Assembly (NCBI RefSeq): GCF_014874095.1
Contig: NZ_JADBEB010000001.1
Span: 7,874,001-7,938,000 of the forward strand
Source of the DNA: Plantactinospora soyae
Lineage (GTDB): Bacteria > Actinomycetota > Actinomycetes > Mycobacteriales > Micromonosporaceae
Direction: 5' to 3'
Length of the DNA stretch: 64,000 bases
In this document: positions 8,780 to 17,241 of the stretch, in pieces
Position numbering within the stretch: the first letter of the stretch is position 1
How the letters are laid out: the number at the start of each line of letters is the position of its first letter
Notes under the pieces: generated by a model
The model's input: only the letters and a program-made list of their open reading frames with translations
Told to the model about the DNA's origin: nothing
Database searches by the model: none
Program-made: the position numbers and the translations under genes

Positions 8780-9550
8780 ATGGGAGCCACGCACGGCGCG
8801 GAGATGCTCCGGGGACTACAGGAGCGGGCGGCTCGGGCCCTGCCGGCCACGCACGTGGAGAAGGTCGACGGGTGGTGGCTGCGTTCTGCCCCGGGCTGTG
8901 CCTGGTGGGTGCAGTCGGTCCTGCCACATGCTGATGCCGGGCCGGACGACCTGCCAGGCCGGGTGGTCGGGGCGGAGAAGTTCTACGCCGACCGTGGCGT
9001 GACCGCGCGGTTCCAGGTCAGTGCGGGAGCCTGCCCTCCTGGGCTCGACACCCTCCTGGCCCAACGCGGCTACCGTGCGGAGAGCCCGATGTCGTTACGG
9101 ACGGCCCCGATCGCCCGGATCCTGACCGAGGCACCGGCCAACCCGCTGCGGATCCGACTGGACGACCGCCCGACCAGCGGCTGGTTCGATGTCTGGAACG
9201 CGGTGCACGGTCACCACGGTGGCGGTGCCGCCGCCGAGTGGGACATGCTCGCGCGGGTTGGCGGGCCGAGCGCGTACGCGGGTGCGATGGTCGGCGACAA
9301 GATCGTCGCGGTCGTGCGTGCGGTCGCCGACACCGGCCGGGTCGGGCTCTTCGGCATGGCCACCCTGCCCGGGGCACGTGGCAGGGGCGCGGCCCGCAGC
9401 CTGCTCGCCGCGCTCGCCGAGTGGGCCGGCGGGCACCGGGCCGACCAGATGTATCTCCAGGTGGAACGCGACAACCTCCCGGCGGTCCGGTTGTACGAGC
9501 GGACCGGGTTCCGCGAAGTGTGCGGGTACCACTACCGCGGTAGGGAGTGA
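8780..9550 (+). CDS. GNAT family N-acetyltransferase, two-domain type
   Basis: A 256-residue protein from the ATG at 8780, chosen because GGAGGGG (8765-8771) sits 8 nt upstream; a GTG at 8771 is in frame. The N-terminal half begins with VEKVDGWWLRSAPGC, a motif common in a set of actinobacterial GNAT proteins whose first domain is a degenerate acetyltransferase fold. The C-terminal GNAT domain has the acetyl-CoA loop in ATLPGARGRGAARSLLAALA, followed by LQVERDNLPAVRLYERTGF. The acceptor substrate is not evident. It runs convergent with the ion channel gene. Confidence 0.88.
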   Translation: MGATHGAEMLRGLQERAARALPATHVEKVDGWWLRSAPGCAWWVQSVLPHADAGPDDLPGRVVGAEKFYADRGVTARFQVSAGACPPGLDTLLAQRGYRAESPMSLRTAPIARILTEAPANPLRIRLDDRPTSGWFDVWNAVHGHHGGGAAAEWDMLARVGGPSAYAGAMVGDKIVAVVRAVADTGRVGLFGMATLPGARGRGAARSLLAALAEWAGGHRADQMYLQVERDNLPAVRLYERTGFREVCGYHYRGRE

Positions 9551-9623
9551 GCCGCGGGCCGTACGCCTCGGACGGCCGGCGATCCCGACCGGACCAGCCT
9601 GCGAAGTCTCGCCGGCGCGGAAG

Positions 9624-10604
9624 TCAACCGCGGGAGTTCGCGGAGGTACGCCGGGACTTCGCCCGCCGGCCGGTGGAGCGGCCTGCCGAGGCGGCCCCGC
9701 TCGCCGGGTACTGCTGGGCCAGTTCGGTCTCCAGCGCGTCGAGCGCGGTTCGCAACTCGCGCAGCCGGGCCCGGATGTCGGCCGAGCCGCCCGACGAGGA
9801 CGACGGCCGCCCGGCCGGAACCGCGCCGACCTCCGCCGGTCCCGCGCCGTCCGGCCCGGGAGCCGGTGCGGGCGGTCGCTCGGCCTGGTGTGCGTCCTCC
9901 AACGCCTTCAGCACGATCCCGACGAGCAGGTTCGTGAGCAGGTACGACGCCATGACGATGTACGAGGCGTAGTAGAGGATGGCCCACTCGGAGACGGCTC
10001 GGCCGGCCTCGAACGCGTCGGTGATGCCGTCCAGCGAGAGCAGCAGGAAGAGGGTGAGCATGGCCCGCCCGACCGTGCCGTAGGTGTCCGGATAGGCATC
10101 GCCGAAGGCCATCCAGCCCAGCATGGCGTAGAGGTAGACGGTCAGGGTCGCGATCAGCAGGAAGCTGACCAGTCCCGGCAGGCTGCGCAACACTCCGCCG
10201 ATGACGATCCGCAGGCCGGGGAAGAGTCGTACCGCCCGGACGACGCGGGCCAGGCGGACCAGCCGCAGCAGGGTGACGTTTTCCCGTACCCCGGGCAGCA
10301 GCGGTGCACAGAAGACCAGCAGGTCGAACAGGTTCCAGCCGTCGCGGAAGAAGCCGCCTGGCGCGGCGAGGTGCGCACCGAACCGCAGTCCGAGTTCGAC
10401 CAGGAAGAAGGCGAGGCAGACGTACTCGACCGCCAGCAGGGCGCCGCCGGCCCGGTCGATCGCGCCGTCGTACGTCTCGACGCCCAGCACGACCGCGTTG
10501 ACGATGATCATGACGAACGAGGCGCCGTTGAACCGATCGGTGCCGACCACCCGCTCACACCAGCTTGCCAGGCGCGCCCTCGCAGTGGCCGGAACCTTGC
10601 TCAC
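9624..10604 (-). CDS. Voltage-gated-type ion channel (BacNav-like), single six-helix subunit
   Basis: A 326-residue membrane protein with the S1-S4 voltage sensor and S5-S6 pore of the prokaryotic ion transport family, expected to act as a tetramer. S4 is very regular: Arg114, 117, 120, 123 and 126 at three-residue spacing (LLRLVRLARVVRAVRLFPG). The pore loop reads LTLFLLLSLDGITDAFEA; aligned on LTLF, the filter TLESW of known bacterial sodium channels is SLDGI (190-194) here. S6 is YIVMASYLLTNLLVGIVL. After a Pro/Gly-rich linker the C-terminus has a leucine-heptad stretch (RARLRELRTALDALETELA), like the tetramerising coiled coil of these channels. The start is GTG with GGGGAG upstream. Ion selectivity cannot be assumed. 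Confidence 0.88.
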   Translation of the reverse strand: MSKVPATARARLASWCERVVGTDRFNGASFVMIIVNAVVLGVETYDGAIDRAGGALLAVEYVCLAFFLVELGLRFGAHLAAPGGFFRDGWNLFDLLVFCAPLLPGVRENVTLLRLVRLARVVRAVRLFPGLRIVIGGVLRSLPGLVSFLLIATLTVYLYAMLGWMAFGDAYPDTYGTVGRAMLTLFLLLSLDGITDAFEAGRAVSEWAILYYASYIVMASYLLTNLLVGIVLKALEDAHQAERPPAPAPGPDGAGPAEVGAVPAGRPSSSSGGSADIRARLRELRTALDALETELAQQYPASGAASAGRSTGRRAKSRRTSANSRG

Positions 10605-10713
10605 GCCGATGTGCTCCCCTGTGGACGGACCAGTCGGCGGACAGCCTAATTCCCGAGCCGGACTCCCCTGATCCGGACTCCACCGAGACGGCAGGAGGCA
10701 CGGGCCGCCGGGC

Positions 10714-10766
10714 GGTACGACGTGCGGCCCGCCCCGGGGTGGAGACCGGGGCGGGCGGGTCGTACC
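10714..10766 (-). terminator. Strong hairpin terminator downstream of the DUF4394-type gene
   Basis: A nested inverted repeat: GGTACGAC (10714-10721) pairs with GTCGTACC (10759-10766), and inside it CCCGCCCCGG (10728-10737) pairs with CCGGGGCGGG (10746-10755) around an 8-nt loop. It lies 19 nt after the stop of the leftward gene ending at 10785. No U-tract is seen, as is common for actinobacterial terminators. Confidence 0.7.
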
Positions 10767-10784
10767 GGTGGGCTGACCGAAGGG

Positions 10785-11648
10785 TCAACTCATGTCGAGC
10801 GCGACCGCGACGTCGCCGACGGGCAGGGGAAATTCCCCGACGACGGTCGCGGCTCCGGTGAGCAGGTCCACGGTGCAGAACGTGGCCGAGCCGTCGGTGA
10901 GCATGAGCACGGCGTACCCCGTCTGCGAGACGGTCTTGCCGTTGGCCAGGTCGCTGTAGATGTCGAAGCCGGCATTGGGGCCGGCGTCCGGGCCGAGCCG
11001 GCCGGTCGGGGCCAGCAGTCCGTCGTTGGCCGGCGACTGGACGACGACCTGGTCCGCGACCGTGTTGAGGGCGAACAGCGTGGTCGCGGTATCGGAGTTC
11101 AGGTCGTTGTTCGTGTACGCGGCGGCGGTGACCCCGGTGGCCGCCGCGGTGGACGGCGGTGTGGTCAGGCTCTTGTCCACCACCGTGGTGCCGGCGGTCG
11201 ACCCGTCACTGATGTTGTGCCGCAGGTTCTGGCCGGTGTCGCTGATCACCCGAAGCCGGTTGGCCGCCGGGTTGAAGTCCACCCCGAACATCGACCCGTG
11301 CAGCGGAACGCTGAGTTGCGAGACCTTCTTGAGGACCGCGCCCGGCATCGAGATCGTGTAGACGCCGCCGTAGTTGCCGACGCCGTACAGGAGACCGTCC
11401 TGGGGTCGGAAGTCGATCCCGATCAGGGCCGTGTCGACACTGAGCCCCGTCACGTTCCTGACCCAGTCGTTCACCGTGGGGTCATCGGTGGTGAAGGTGA
11501 GCAGTTGCCTCCCGCTGGCCGTGATCCCGTACGCCCGCAGCCCGGCGCTCGCGGCCGAACTGTTGCCGGCAATCCCGACCACGACTGCCGCCGTCGCCGA
11601 CACCAGTGCAATGGCTGCGGCAATCCCTCTTCGAACCCGCTTCTCCAT
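10785..11648 (-). CDS. Secreted DUF4394-type protein
   Basis: The protein has 287 residues. The ATG at 11648 is chosen because GGGGAGGAAACCG lies just upstream; the frame is open further back but reads as non-coding. A Sec signal peptide is clear (KRVRRG, a hydrophobic stretch, then cleavage near SSAASA). The rest is a beta-rich repeat protein with phrases such as ALIGIDFRPQDGLLYGVG, MFGVDFNPAANRLRVISDTG and SDTATTLFALNT, which match the DUF4394 family as recalled. Such proteins look like small propellers of unknown function. It is exported and stands alone between two hairpins. Confidence 0.85.
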   Translation of the reverse strand: MEKRVRRGIAAAIALVSATAAVVVGIAGNSSAASAGLRAYGITASGRQLLTFTTDDPTVNDWVRNVTGLSVDTALIGIDFRPQDGLLYGVGNYGGVYTISMPGAVLKKVSQLSVPLHGSMFGVDFNPAANRLRVISDTGQNLRHNISDGSTAGTTVVDKSLTTPPSTAAATGVTAAAYTNNDLNSDTATTLFALNTVADQVVVQSPANDGLLAPTGRLGPDAGPNAGFDIYSDLANGKTVSQTGYAVLMLTDGSATFCTVDLLTGAATVVGEFPLPVGDVAVALDMS

Positions 11649-12049
11649 CGGTTTCCTCCCCATTTCGTCTCGCCCGGCCGGACTGTCCAGCCGAACAGGG
11701 GCGGTCGGTCCGCCGAGGCACCCACCACCAACAGGCCCATCCCCTTGAAATCCACCGGCCTTTCGGGGATCCGTCCCTGGCCCCGTCTGGCCTGCTTCCA
11801 CAAGCTATTGACCAGAACTGGGGGCCAACTGGACGCCAACTGAAGGGCGACGTCCAGCGGCATCGCGCGGTGGACACGGCAAGGGCCGGCCGGTCGCCAT
11901 CTGGTACTGGCGACCGGCCGGCCCTCGGGGGATCGGGCCGGCACTGCCGACCACCCCACTGCTGACATCCGACCCGGAGAGAGGTCTATTGGTTACCCGA
12001 CGTCCGTCGCAACCCTCGACTGCGGGTCGACGAACCCGTCAACGGCGGC
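11649..12049. other. Intergenic region with a large hairpin
   Basis: This 401-bp gap separates two leftward genes. Apart from the ribosome site of the DUF4394-type gene at its left end and the perfect hairpin at 11882-11925, nothing convincing was seen. Reading frames across it have the composition of non-coding high-GC sequence. The promoter of the DUF4394-type gene should lie in 11660-11880. Confidence 0.5.
11882..11925 (-). terminator. Perfect 18-bp hairpin after the SPFH gene
   Basis: The left arm AGGGCCGGCCGGTCGCCA (11882-11899) is exactly complementary to the right arm TGGCGACCGGCCGGCCCT (11908-11925), with the 8-nt loop TCTGGTAC. It lies 125 nt beyond the stop of the leftward SPFH gene and 234 nt before the next start. 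The best reading is a transcription terminator. The distance from the stop and the perfect symmetry leave a protein-binding site open. Confidence 0.6.
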
Positions 12050-12907
12050 TCACTTGGAGCCCGTCACGATTCCCGGGTTGATGCAGAGGCCCGGGCTGCT
12101 GCCGGTCCTCTCGGCGATTTCGAGACAACGGGTGATCTTGTCGACCTGGGCGTTCTTCTCGGTGATCGCCTTCTGCTTCTCCGCGTTGATCAGGTCCTGG
12201 TCGAGGTTCCGACCCTGCGCCAACTTGTCCTGGAACACCTTGATGTTGGCTTCGGTCTTCTCGTCGTGGTTGACCCGGATGATGGTGACGGAGAGGATTT
12301 CGATGTCGTCGCCGAGACGGCCTTGCGCCGAGGTCTGCACCTTTTCGGCGAAAGGCTTGAGGTCGACGTTGAGGTTTCCGGTCTTCGCGTCGATGTTGGC
12401 CAGCGGGTTGTAACTGGCGAAGGCGTCGTTGACCGCTCCATCGAGCTGAACGCCGACGCGCTGGCCCCGGAACGCCTCGAAGTCTCCCTTGTAGTCCATG
12501 AACTGCCGAGGGGCGTTCTCCGACCGTACCTGCCATTCGACGAGCAGTTCGACGCCGGCATTGGCCAGCGTTCCGGTGCGTACGGCTACGGCGTTGTTAC
12601 CACCGATGTGGTCGTACTTCTGTCGGCTCGCGTCCCACTCGCCGACCTTCTCCCAAGGGGAGACCCAGTTCAGGCCACTGCCGGTGACCTCGCCGGTGGG
12701 CTTGTTGAAGGAGGTGACGATTCCGACGTTGCGTACCGGAATGGAGTTTGCCGCAGCGCCGATGGTAAGAGCGATCGCGAGCAGCAGGACGCCCACGGAA
12801 CCGCCCAGGACTTGACCCTTCGTGCCTTGTGGCGCAAACACGCTGTATATCGCGGCGAGGACTGCCACGGCGAAGAGGACAAGAGCGCAGACAAACAGCG
12901 CTGGCAT
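12050..12907 (-). CDS. SPFH/Band 7 (prohibitin-like) membrane protein
   Basis: A 285-residue protein with two N-terminal membrane segments (about 1-22 and 33-54) followed by an SPFH domain (about 58-230) and an alpha-helical, charged C-terminal part (KVFQDKLAQGRNLDQDLINA and onward). The stretches NVGIVTSFNKPTGEVTGSG and VTIIRVNHDEKTEANIKVFQ are typical of the prohibitin-like group. The ATG at 12907 is 8 nt after GAGGAG. Proteins of this family form membrane-bound oligomeric rings and often organise proteases or membrane domains. No protease or NfeD-like partner is adjacent, so its role here is open. Confidence 0.88.
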   Translation of the reverse strand: MPALFVCALVLFAVAVLAAIYSVFAPQGTKGQVLGGSVGVLLLAIALTIGAAANSIPVRNVGIVTSFNKPTGEVTGSGLNWVSPWEKVGEWDASRQKYDHIGGNNAVAVRTGTLANAGVELLVEWQVRSENAPRQFMDYKGDFEAFRGQRVGVQLDGAVNDAFASYNPLANIDAKTGNLNVDLKPFAEKVQTSAQGRLGDDIEILSVTIIRVNHDEKTEANIKVFQDKLAQGRNLDQDLINAEKQKAITEKNAQVDKITRCLEIAERTGSSPGLCINPGIVTGSK

Positions 12908-13035
12908 TTCAGCATCTCCTCTACTGGCTTCGAAACGGAACCGGGGTGATCTTGCTCCGTGCCCGCAGTGTAACGAGAGTCGGCAAGCCGGTTATTGGTC
13001 GGGCGACGGCTCGGGATCGGGAAGCTCCGACCCGG

Positions 13036-13971
13036 TCAGTCCGGCGCCCACGGGCCGGTGTCTCCGCTGTCGGTCCCGGGTAACCGGGCGAGTTGCCGGG
13101 CCGACACCGGTCGGTACGTGATCTGCCGGAGCAACGGTTCCAGGCTCCAGTCCGACGGACCGGGCGACATGGTCAGCTCGAACCGGTCCTCCGCCAGGCA
13201 CAGGGTCACGTGCGTGTCGTCGGACATGAACCTGTCCTCCCCCCGATTCCAGCAGAGTCCCGGGTAGGGCAGGTTGGCGGGTTGCGACCGCCCGACCGTC
13301 ACGTAGACGTGACGACCCTCGTACGGCCGGTCCGGGCGCTCGGCGAGCAGGAGGAAGAGCTGCCGTACGCCCGGCCGGCCGGGATAGGCGTGCGTCACGT
13401 CGAATCCGGGGATCTCCGGTACGACCAGCGGCACGTCGAGCGCACGGAAGTCGTTGACGCGCCACCGGAACTGGCTGATCCGCTCGACGCCGACAACCGC
13501 CACCAGCAACGCGACCACGCCGAGCACCGCGCCCACCCTGACCGGACCGGACAGCTGGCGGGCGGCCCCCAGAGCCAGGCCGAGGTGTACGCAGAGTGCC
13601 GCGACCGCCCACCACGCGCTGGTCTCCCAACGGTCGCGTACCGGCCCGCCGAAGGCCACTGCGAGCGGGACGAGGACCGTCAGGAAGATCGGCACGAACA
13701 CGTGCACCCAATGGCCGGCAGATCCGCCGCGCCCCAGGCCGAACCGCCATCGCGCCACCGTCGACAGCACGGCGATGACCAGCATGGCGCAGAGTGCCAC
13801 GGCGTAGGAGATGACCAGCGGAAGACCCGACGAACCCCAGTCCCGGTCGGTCAGGTGCAACCCGGTGACGAAGACCGCCGTGGCCGTGACGCCGCCGGCC
13901 GCGGACGCGTACAGGATGACCGGGGCCAGGGACGGGGCGCCGCCAAGCTCACCGACACGGGGATCCGCCAT
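13036..13971 (-). CDS. Hypothetical membrane protein
   Basis: The protein has about 311 residues from the ATG at 13971 (MADPRVGELGG); the frame continues upstream to 14055 without a better start. The N-terminal half has about five hydrophobic segments, for example VILYASAAGGVTATAVFVTG and VHVFVPIFLTVLVPLAVAF. The C-terminal 130 residues are soluble and end in an Asp/Gly/Pro-rich tail. No known family was recognised. The start has no clear ribosome site, so translation may be leaderless. It is divergent from the ECF41-linked oxidoreductase. Confidence 0.75.
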   Translation of the reverse strand: MADPRVGELGGAPSLAPVILYASAAGGVTATAVFVTGLHLTDRDWGSSGLPLVISYAVALCAMLVIAVLSTVARWRFGLGRGGSAGHWVHVFVPIFLTVLVPLAVAFGGPVRDRWETSAWWAVAALCVHLGLALGAARQLSGPVRVGAVLGVVALLVAVVGVERISQFRWRVNDFRALDVPLVVPEIPGFDVTHAYPGRPGVRQLFLLLAERPDRPYEGRHVYVTVGRSQPANLPYPGLCWNRGEDRFMSDDTHVTLCLAEDRFELTMSPGPSDWSLEPLLRQITYRPVSARQLARLPGTDSGDTGPWAPD

Positions 13972-14065
13972 TCGTGGAGGATCGCACGGGAATCGGCGCC
14001 GGTCTGTCTCCGGCAGTCGTACCGACCGACTCCGAATCATGGTGAGCCACGCCATAGTCCCGCCC

Positions 14066-14092
14066 TGTCAGGAATCCGGGTGCTGTCTCGTT
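14066..14092 (+). promoter_or_regulatory. Predicted ECF41-type promoter
   Basis: TGTCAGG (14066-14072), a 16-nt spacer and CGTT (14089-14092) match the pattern reported for ECF41 sigma factors (TGTCACA and CGTC, recalled from the literature). Transcription would start near 14098-14100, giving a short leader before the ATG at 14125. An ECF41-type sigma factor is the second gene downstream, so an autoregulated operon is likely. Confidence 0.6.
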
Positions 14093-14124
14093 CAGAGGGC
14101 ACACGAACAGACGGGAGCAGGAAC

Positions 14125-15315
14125 ATGCGGCACCGCATCACCGTCCTCGGGGCCGGATACGCCGGGACCTCCGCGGCCGGATATCTCGCCCGCCACCTCC
14201 ACACCGACGACTTCGAGATCACCGTCGTCAGCGCCGCGCCCGACTTCGTCGAGCGGATCCGCATGCATCAGCTCGCCGCCGGCCAGGACCTACGCCGCCA
14301 TGGACTGGCGGAGATGTTCGCGGGCACCGGCATCCGGCTGCGACTGGCGCGCGTCACCGCCGTCGACGCCGGAGAGCGGACCGTCACCGTGACCGACGGC
14401 GGGGGTGCCGACCGGATCGGGTACGACACGCTCCTCTACGCCCTCGGCAGCACCGTCGCCGACCACGGCGTTCCGGGCGTGGCCGAGCACGCCTTCCACG
14501 TCGCCGAACGGCCGGCGGCGCTGCGCCTGCGCCAGCGGCTGGATGAACTCGGCGAGGGCGGGACGGTGCTGGTCGTCGGCGGCAACCTGACCGCGATCGA
14601 GGTCGCCACCGAGATCGCCGAATCGCGGCCCGGCCTCCGGGTCGCGCTCACCACCAGCGGCGAGCTGGGCGGTTGGCTGGGCCCGAAGGGCCGCCGTCAC
14701 CTGCTGCGCGCCTTCGACCGGTTCGGCATCGCCGTCCACGAGCACACCACCATCGAACGGGTCGAGGAGACCGGCGCCATCGCCGCCGACGGTGCCGCCT
14801 TCGCCGCCGACGCGACCGTGTGGGCCGCCGGCTTCACCGTCCACCCGATCGCCGCCGCCAGCGGACTCGATGTCGAGGACGACGGCCGGATCACCGTGGA
14901 CCGGATGATGCGGTCCGTCTCGCACCCGGAGGTCTACGCCGCCGGTGACAGCGCCTACGCCATCGGCGAGAACGGTCAGCCGCTGCCGATGTCCTGCGCC
15001 TCGGCGGGCTTCACCAGGATGCAGGCGACGGCTGCGATCATCGGAGACCTCACCGGTCACAAGATCTCGAAGGTCTCGCTCGCATATCTCGGCAACTGCA
15101 TCAGCCTCGGTGGAAAGGACGCGATCGTGCAGTTCGTCGACGGCGACGCGCGGTCGAGGTCCTGGTCCCTGCGTGGCCGTCCGGCGGCACGGGTCAAGGC
15201 GGCCGTGCTCAAGGGCACCGTGTGGAACATGAACAACCCGACCTACGGGCTGCCGACCCGCCGGCATCGCAAGGCGGTTGCGCCGCGTCGCCCTGCTGAG
15301 TTGGTCGCCGACTAG
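14125..15315 (+). CDS. FAD-dependent NAD(P)H oxidoreductase (NDH-2-like), partner of an ECF41 sigma factor
   Basis: A flavoprotein of 396 residues. The ATG at 14125 follows GGGAGCAGG (14113-14121); the frame is open upstream for about a kilobase, but that part is antisense to the membrane protein gene. The N-terminal FAD motif is VLGAGYAGTSAAGYLA. A second nucleotide site appears as VLVVGGNLTAIEVATEIAE, and the FAD-binding VYAAGDSAYA lies near residue 265. ECF41 sigma genes are typically next to carboxymuconolactone decarboxylase, oxidoreductase or epimerase genes. This gene fits that rule, with the sigma gene 10 nt downstream. The physiological electron acceptor is unknown. Confidence 0.9.
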   Translation: MRHRITVLGAGYAGTSAAGYLARHLHTDDFEITVVSAAPDFVERIRMHQLAAGQDLRRHGLAEMFAGTGIRLRLARVTAVDAGERTVTVTDGGGADRIGYDTLLYALGSTVADHGVPGVAEHAFHVAERPAALRLRQRLDELGEGGTVLVVGGNLTAIEVATEIAESRPGLRVALTTSGELGGWLGPKGRRHLLRAFDRFGIAVHEHTTIERVEETGAIAADGAAFAADATVWAAGFTVHPIAAASGLDVEDDGRITVDRMMRSVSHPEVYAAGDSAYAIGENGQPLPMSCASAGFTRMQATAAIIGDLTGHKISKVSLAYLGNCISLGGKDAIVQFVDGDARSRSWSLRGRPAARVKAAVLKGTVWNMNNPTYGLPTRRHRKAVAPRRPAELVAD

Positions 15316-15325
15316 CGTGGCCCGC

Positions 15326-16264
15326 ATGGACACTGCCACAACGGAGCGTTTCGAGGCCAACCGGAAGCGGTTGGCCTCGCTCGCGTACCGTCTCCTCGGC
15401 TCGGCAGCCGACGCCGAGGACGCGGTGCAGGACGCGTTCCTGCGCTGGCACGCCGCCGACCGGGAGCACATCGAGGTCCCCGAGGCGTGGCTGACCAAGG
15501 TGGTCACCAATCTGTCCCTCGACCGGCTCCGCTCGGCGCGGCTGCGGCGCGAACGCGCGGTCGGCGACTGGCTGCCCGAACCACTCCTGCACGGCGACCC
15601 GATGCTGGGCCCGGCCGACACCGTCGAACAGCGCGAATCGGTGACCCTGGCGGTGCTGACGCTCATGGAACGCCTCACGCCGGTCGAGCGGGCCGTCTAT
15701 GTCCTGCGCGAGGCCTTCTCGTACAGCCACGCCGAGATCGCGGAGATCCTCGACATCACCGAGTCCGCGAGCCAGCAGCACGCCCACCGGGCCCGACGCC
15801 GGGTCGCCGCCGAGCGCACCGTCAGCGAAATCGACCGCGCCGCCGCCCGCCGGGTCGTCGAGGCGTTCGTCGACGCCGCCTCCTCCGGCCGCACCGAACG
15901 GCTGGTGGCGTTGCTCACCGGCGACGCAACCGGGGTCTCCGACGGCGCCGGGCAGGCCGCCGGGAAGCTGTTGCGGTACTCGGTTCCCGAGCGGGTCGCC
16001 GCCGCCATGCGAGCCGCCTTCAAGCCGACTCCGGCGAAGCGGAAACTGGTCGGCGGCTCCCCTTCGATGCATGCCGACATGATCAACGGCTCCCCCGCCG
16101 TGATCGCCGTCCTCGACGACCGGGTCGTGGGCGTGCTGGTGCTCGACGTCCGCGGCGACAAGATCGCGGTCGTACGCGGCATGGCCGACCCGGACCGGCT
16201 CGGCCGCCTCACCGAGCAGTGGCGGCGGCGCGAGCACGATGATCCGCTGATCGAATCGTGGTGA
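15326..16264 (+). CDS. ECF sigma factor, ECF41 (SigJ-like) type with C-terminal SnoaL-like extension
   Basis: The protein has 312 residues from the ATG at 15326; a GTG at 15317 is also in frame. Regions sigma2 (RLASLAYRLLGSAADAEDAV) and sigma4 (REAFSYSHAEIAEILDITES) are clear. The linker WLPEPLL and the extra domain of about 120 residues (from about 185) are marks of the ECF41 group, whose extension regulates sigma activity in place of a separate anti-sigma factor. The usual DGGGK motif reads DGAGQ here (in ATGVSDGAGQAAGK), a possible functional difference. It is co-directional with the oxidoreductase at 14125 and probably activates the promoter at 14066. Confidence 0.92.
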   Translation: MDTATTERFEANRKRLASLAYRLLGSAADAEDAVQDAFLRWHAADREHIEVPEAWLTKVVTNLSLDRLRSARLRRERAVGDWLPEPLLHGDPMLGPADTVEQRESVTLAVLTLMERLTPVERAVYVLREAFSYSHAEIAEILDITESASQQHAHRARRRVAAERTVSEIDRAAARRVVEAFVDAASSGRTERLVALLTGDATGVSDGAGQAAGKLLRYSVPERVAAAMRAAFKPTPAKRKLVGGSPSMHADMINGSPAVIAVLDDRVVGVLVLDVRGDKIAVVRGMADPDRLGRLTEQWRRREHDDPLIESW

Positions 16265-16334
16265 CCGGAGCACGCGTGGTACCAGCAGATCCGTGGCCCA
16301 AAGGGCGTGGCCACCGGAACGGAAGGCGACCCGG

Positions 16335-17213
16335 CTACCCCGCCGGTACGGCCGCACGCTGCATCAGCGCCACATATCCGTCCTCCAGGGACGGTGTGGC
16401 CGGCACCGCGTCGACGCTCGGCCGGTTCGGACTGATCACCCGGTAGTGGGTACCGTCGGTCCGGCTGATCGCCGAGACGACCACCCCGACCGGCGGCGGC
16501 GAGCCGGTGTTGGTGACCACCTCCCAGGTGGCGCCCTCGCCCACCCGGACCAGATCCGGCACCGTACCCGTGTAGACCACCCGACCGGCCGCCATCACGG
16601 CGGCGTGCTGGCAGGTCTGCGCCACGTCCTCGACGATGTGCGTGCTCAGCAGCACGGTACGGTGCCCGGCCAGTCCGGCCAGCAGGGTCCGGAACCGGAC
16701 CCGCTCCTCGGGGTCGAGTCCCGCCGTCGGCTCGTCCACCACGATCAGGGCGGGATCGCCGAGCAGCGCCTGGGCAATGCCGACCCGGCGCCGCATACCG
16801 CCGGAGAAGCCCTTCATCCGGCGCCCCGCCACCTCGGAGAGGGCGACCAGTTCCAGCAGTTCGTCCACCTGCTGGCGCCGGGCCCGGGTGTCGTCCAGCC
16901 CCTTGAGCAGGCCGACGTAGTCCAGGAACTCGCGCGGGGTCAGGTCGGGATAGAGACCGAGGTCCTGCGGAAGGTAGCCGAGCCGGCGCTGGACGGCGGT
17001 CCGGCCGGCGCCGGTGGTCAGGTCGTGGCCGCCGACCCGGACCTGTCCCCCGCCCGGCGGCAGCACGCCGGCCAGGATCCGCATCAGTGTGGTCTTGCCG
17101 GCGCCGTTCGCGCCGAGCAGGCCGTACATGCCGCCGGGAACGGACAGGTCGACCGAGTGCAGCGCGGTGACCTTGCCGAAGCGCCGGCTCAGGCCGGTGG
17201 TCTGGATGTCCAT
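16335..17213 (-). CDS. ABC exporter ATPase
   Basis: A 292-residue ATPase with Walker A GANGAGKTT, signature FSGGMRRRVG, Walker B LIVVDEPTAGLD and the switch His in STHIVEDV. After the ATPase domain (about 1-215) there is a C-terminal part ending in APVGAG-like PAG sequence. It is the last gene of a leftward operon that begins with an ECF sigma factor and an anti-sigma-like protein and includes two permeases. Drug or lipid export are the usual functions of such systems; the substrate is not evident. Confidence 0.92.
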   Translation of the reverse strand: MDIQTTGLSRRFGKVTALHSVDLSVPGGMYGLLGANGAGKTTLMRILAGVLPPGGGQVRVGGHDLTTGAGRTAVQRRLGYLPQDLGLYPDLTPREFLDYVGLLKGLDDTRARRQQVDELLELVALSEVAGRRMKGFSGGMRRRVGIAQALLGDPALIVVDEPTAGLDPEERVRFRTLLAGLAGHRTVLLSTHIVEDVAQTCQHAAVMAAGRVVYTGTVPDLVRVGEGATWEVVTNTGSPPPVGVVVSAISRTDGTHYRVISPNRPSVDAVPATPSLEDGYVALMQRAAVPAG

Positions 17214-17241
17214 GTCGAAGCAGAACCCTTCGGAGAAGAAA

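Noticed and set aside
13093-14124. Upstream extension of the oxidoreductase frame
   Set aside because: It is antisense to a membrane-protein gene and reads as low-quality protein; the ATG at 14125 has a ribosome site and sits after a promoter.
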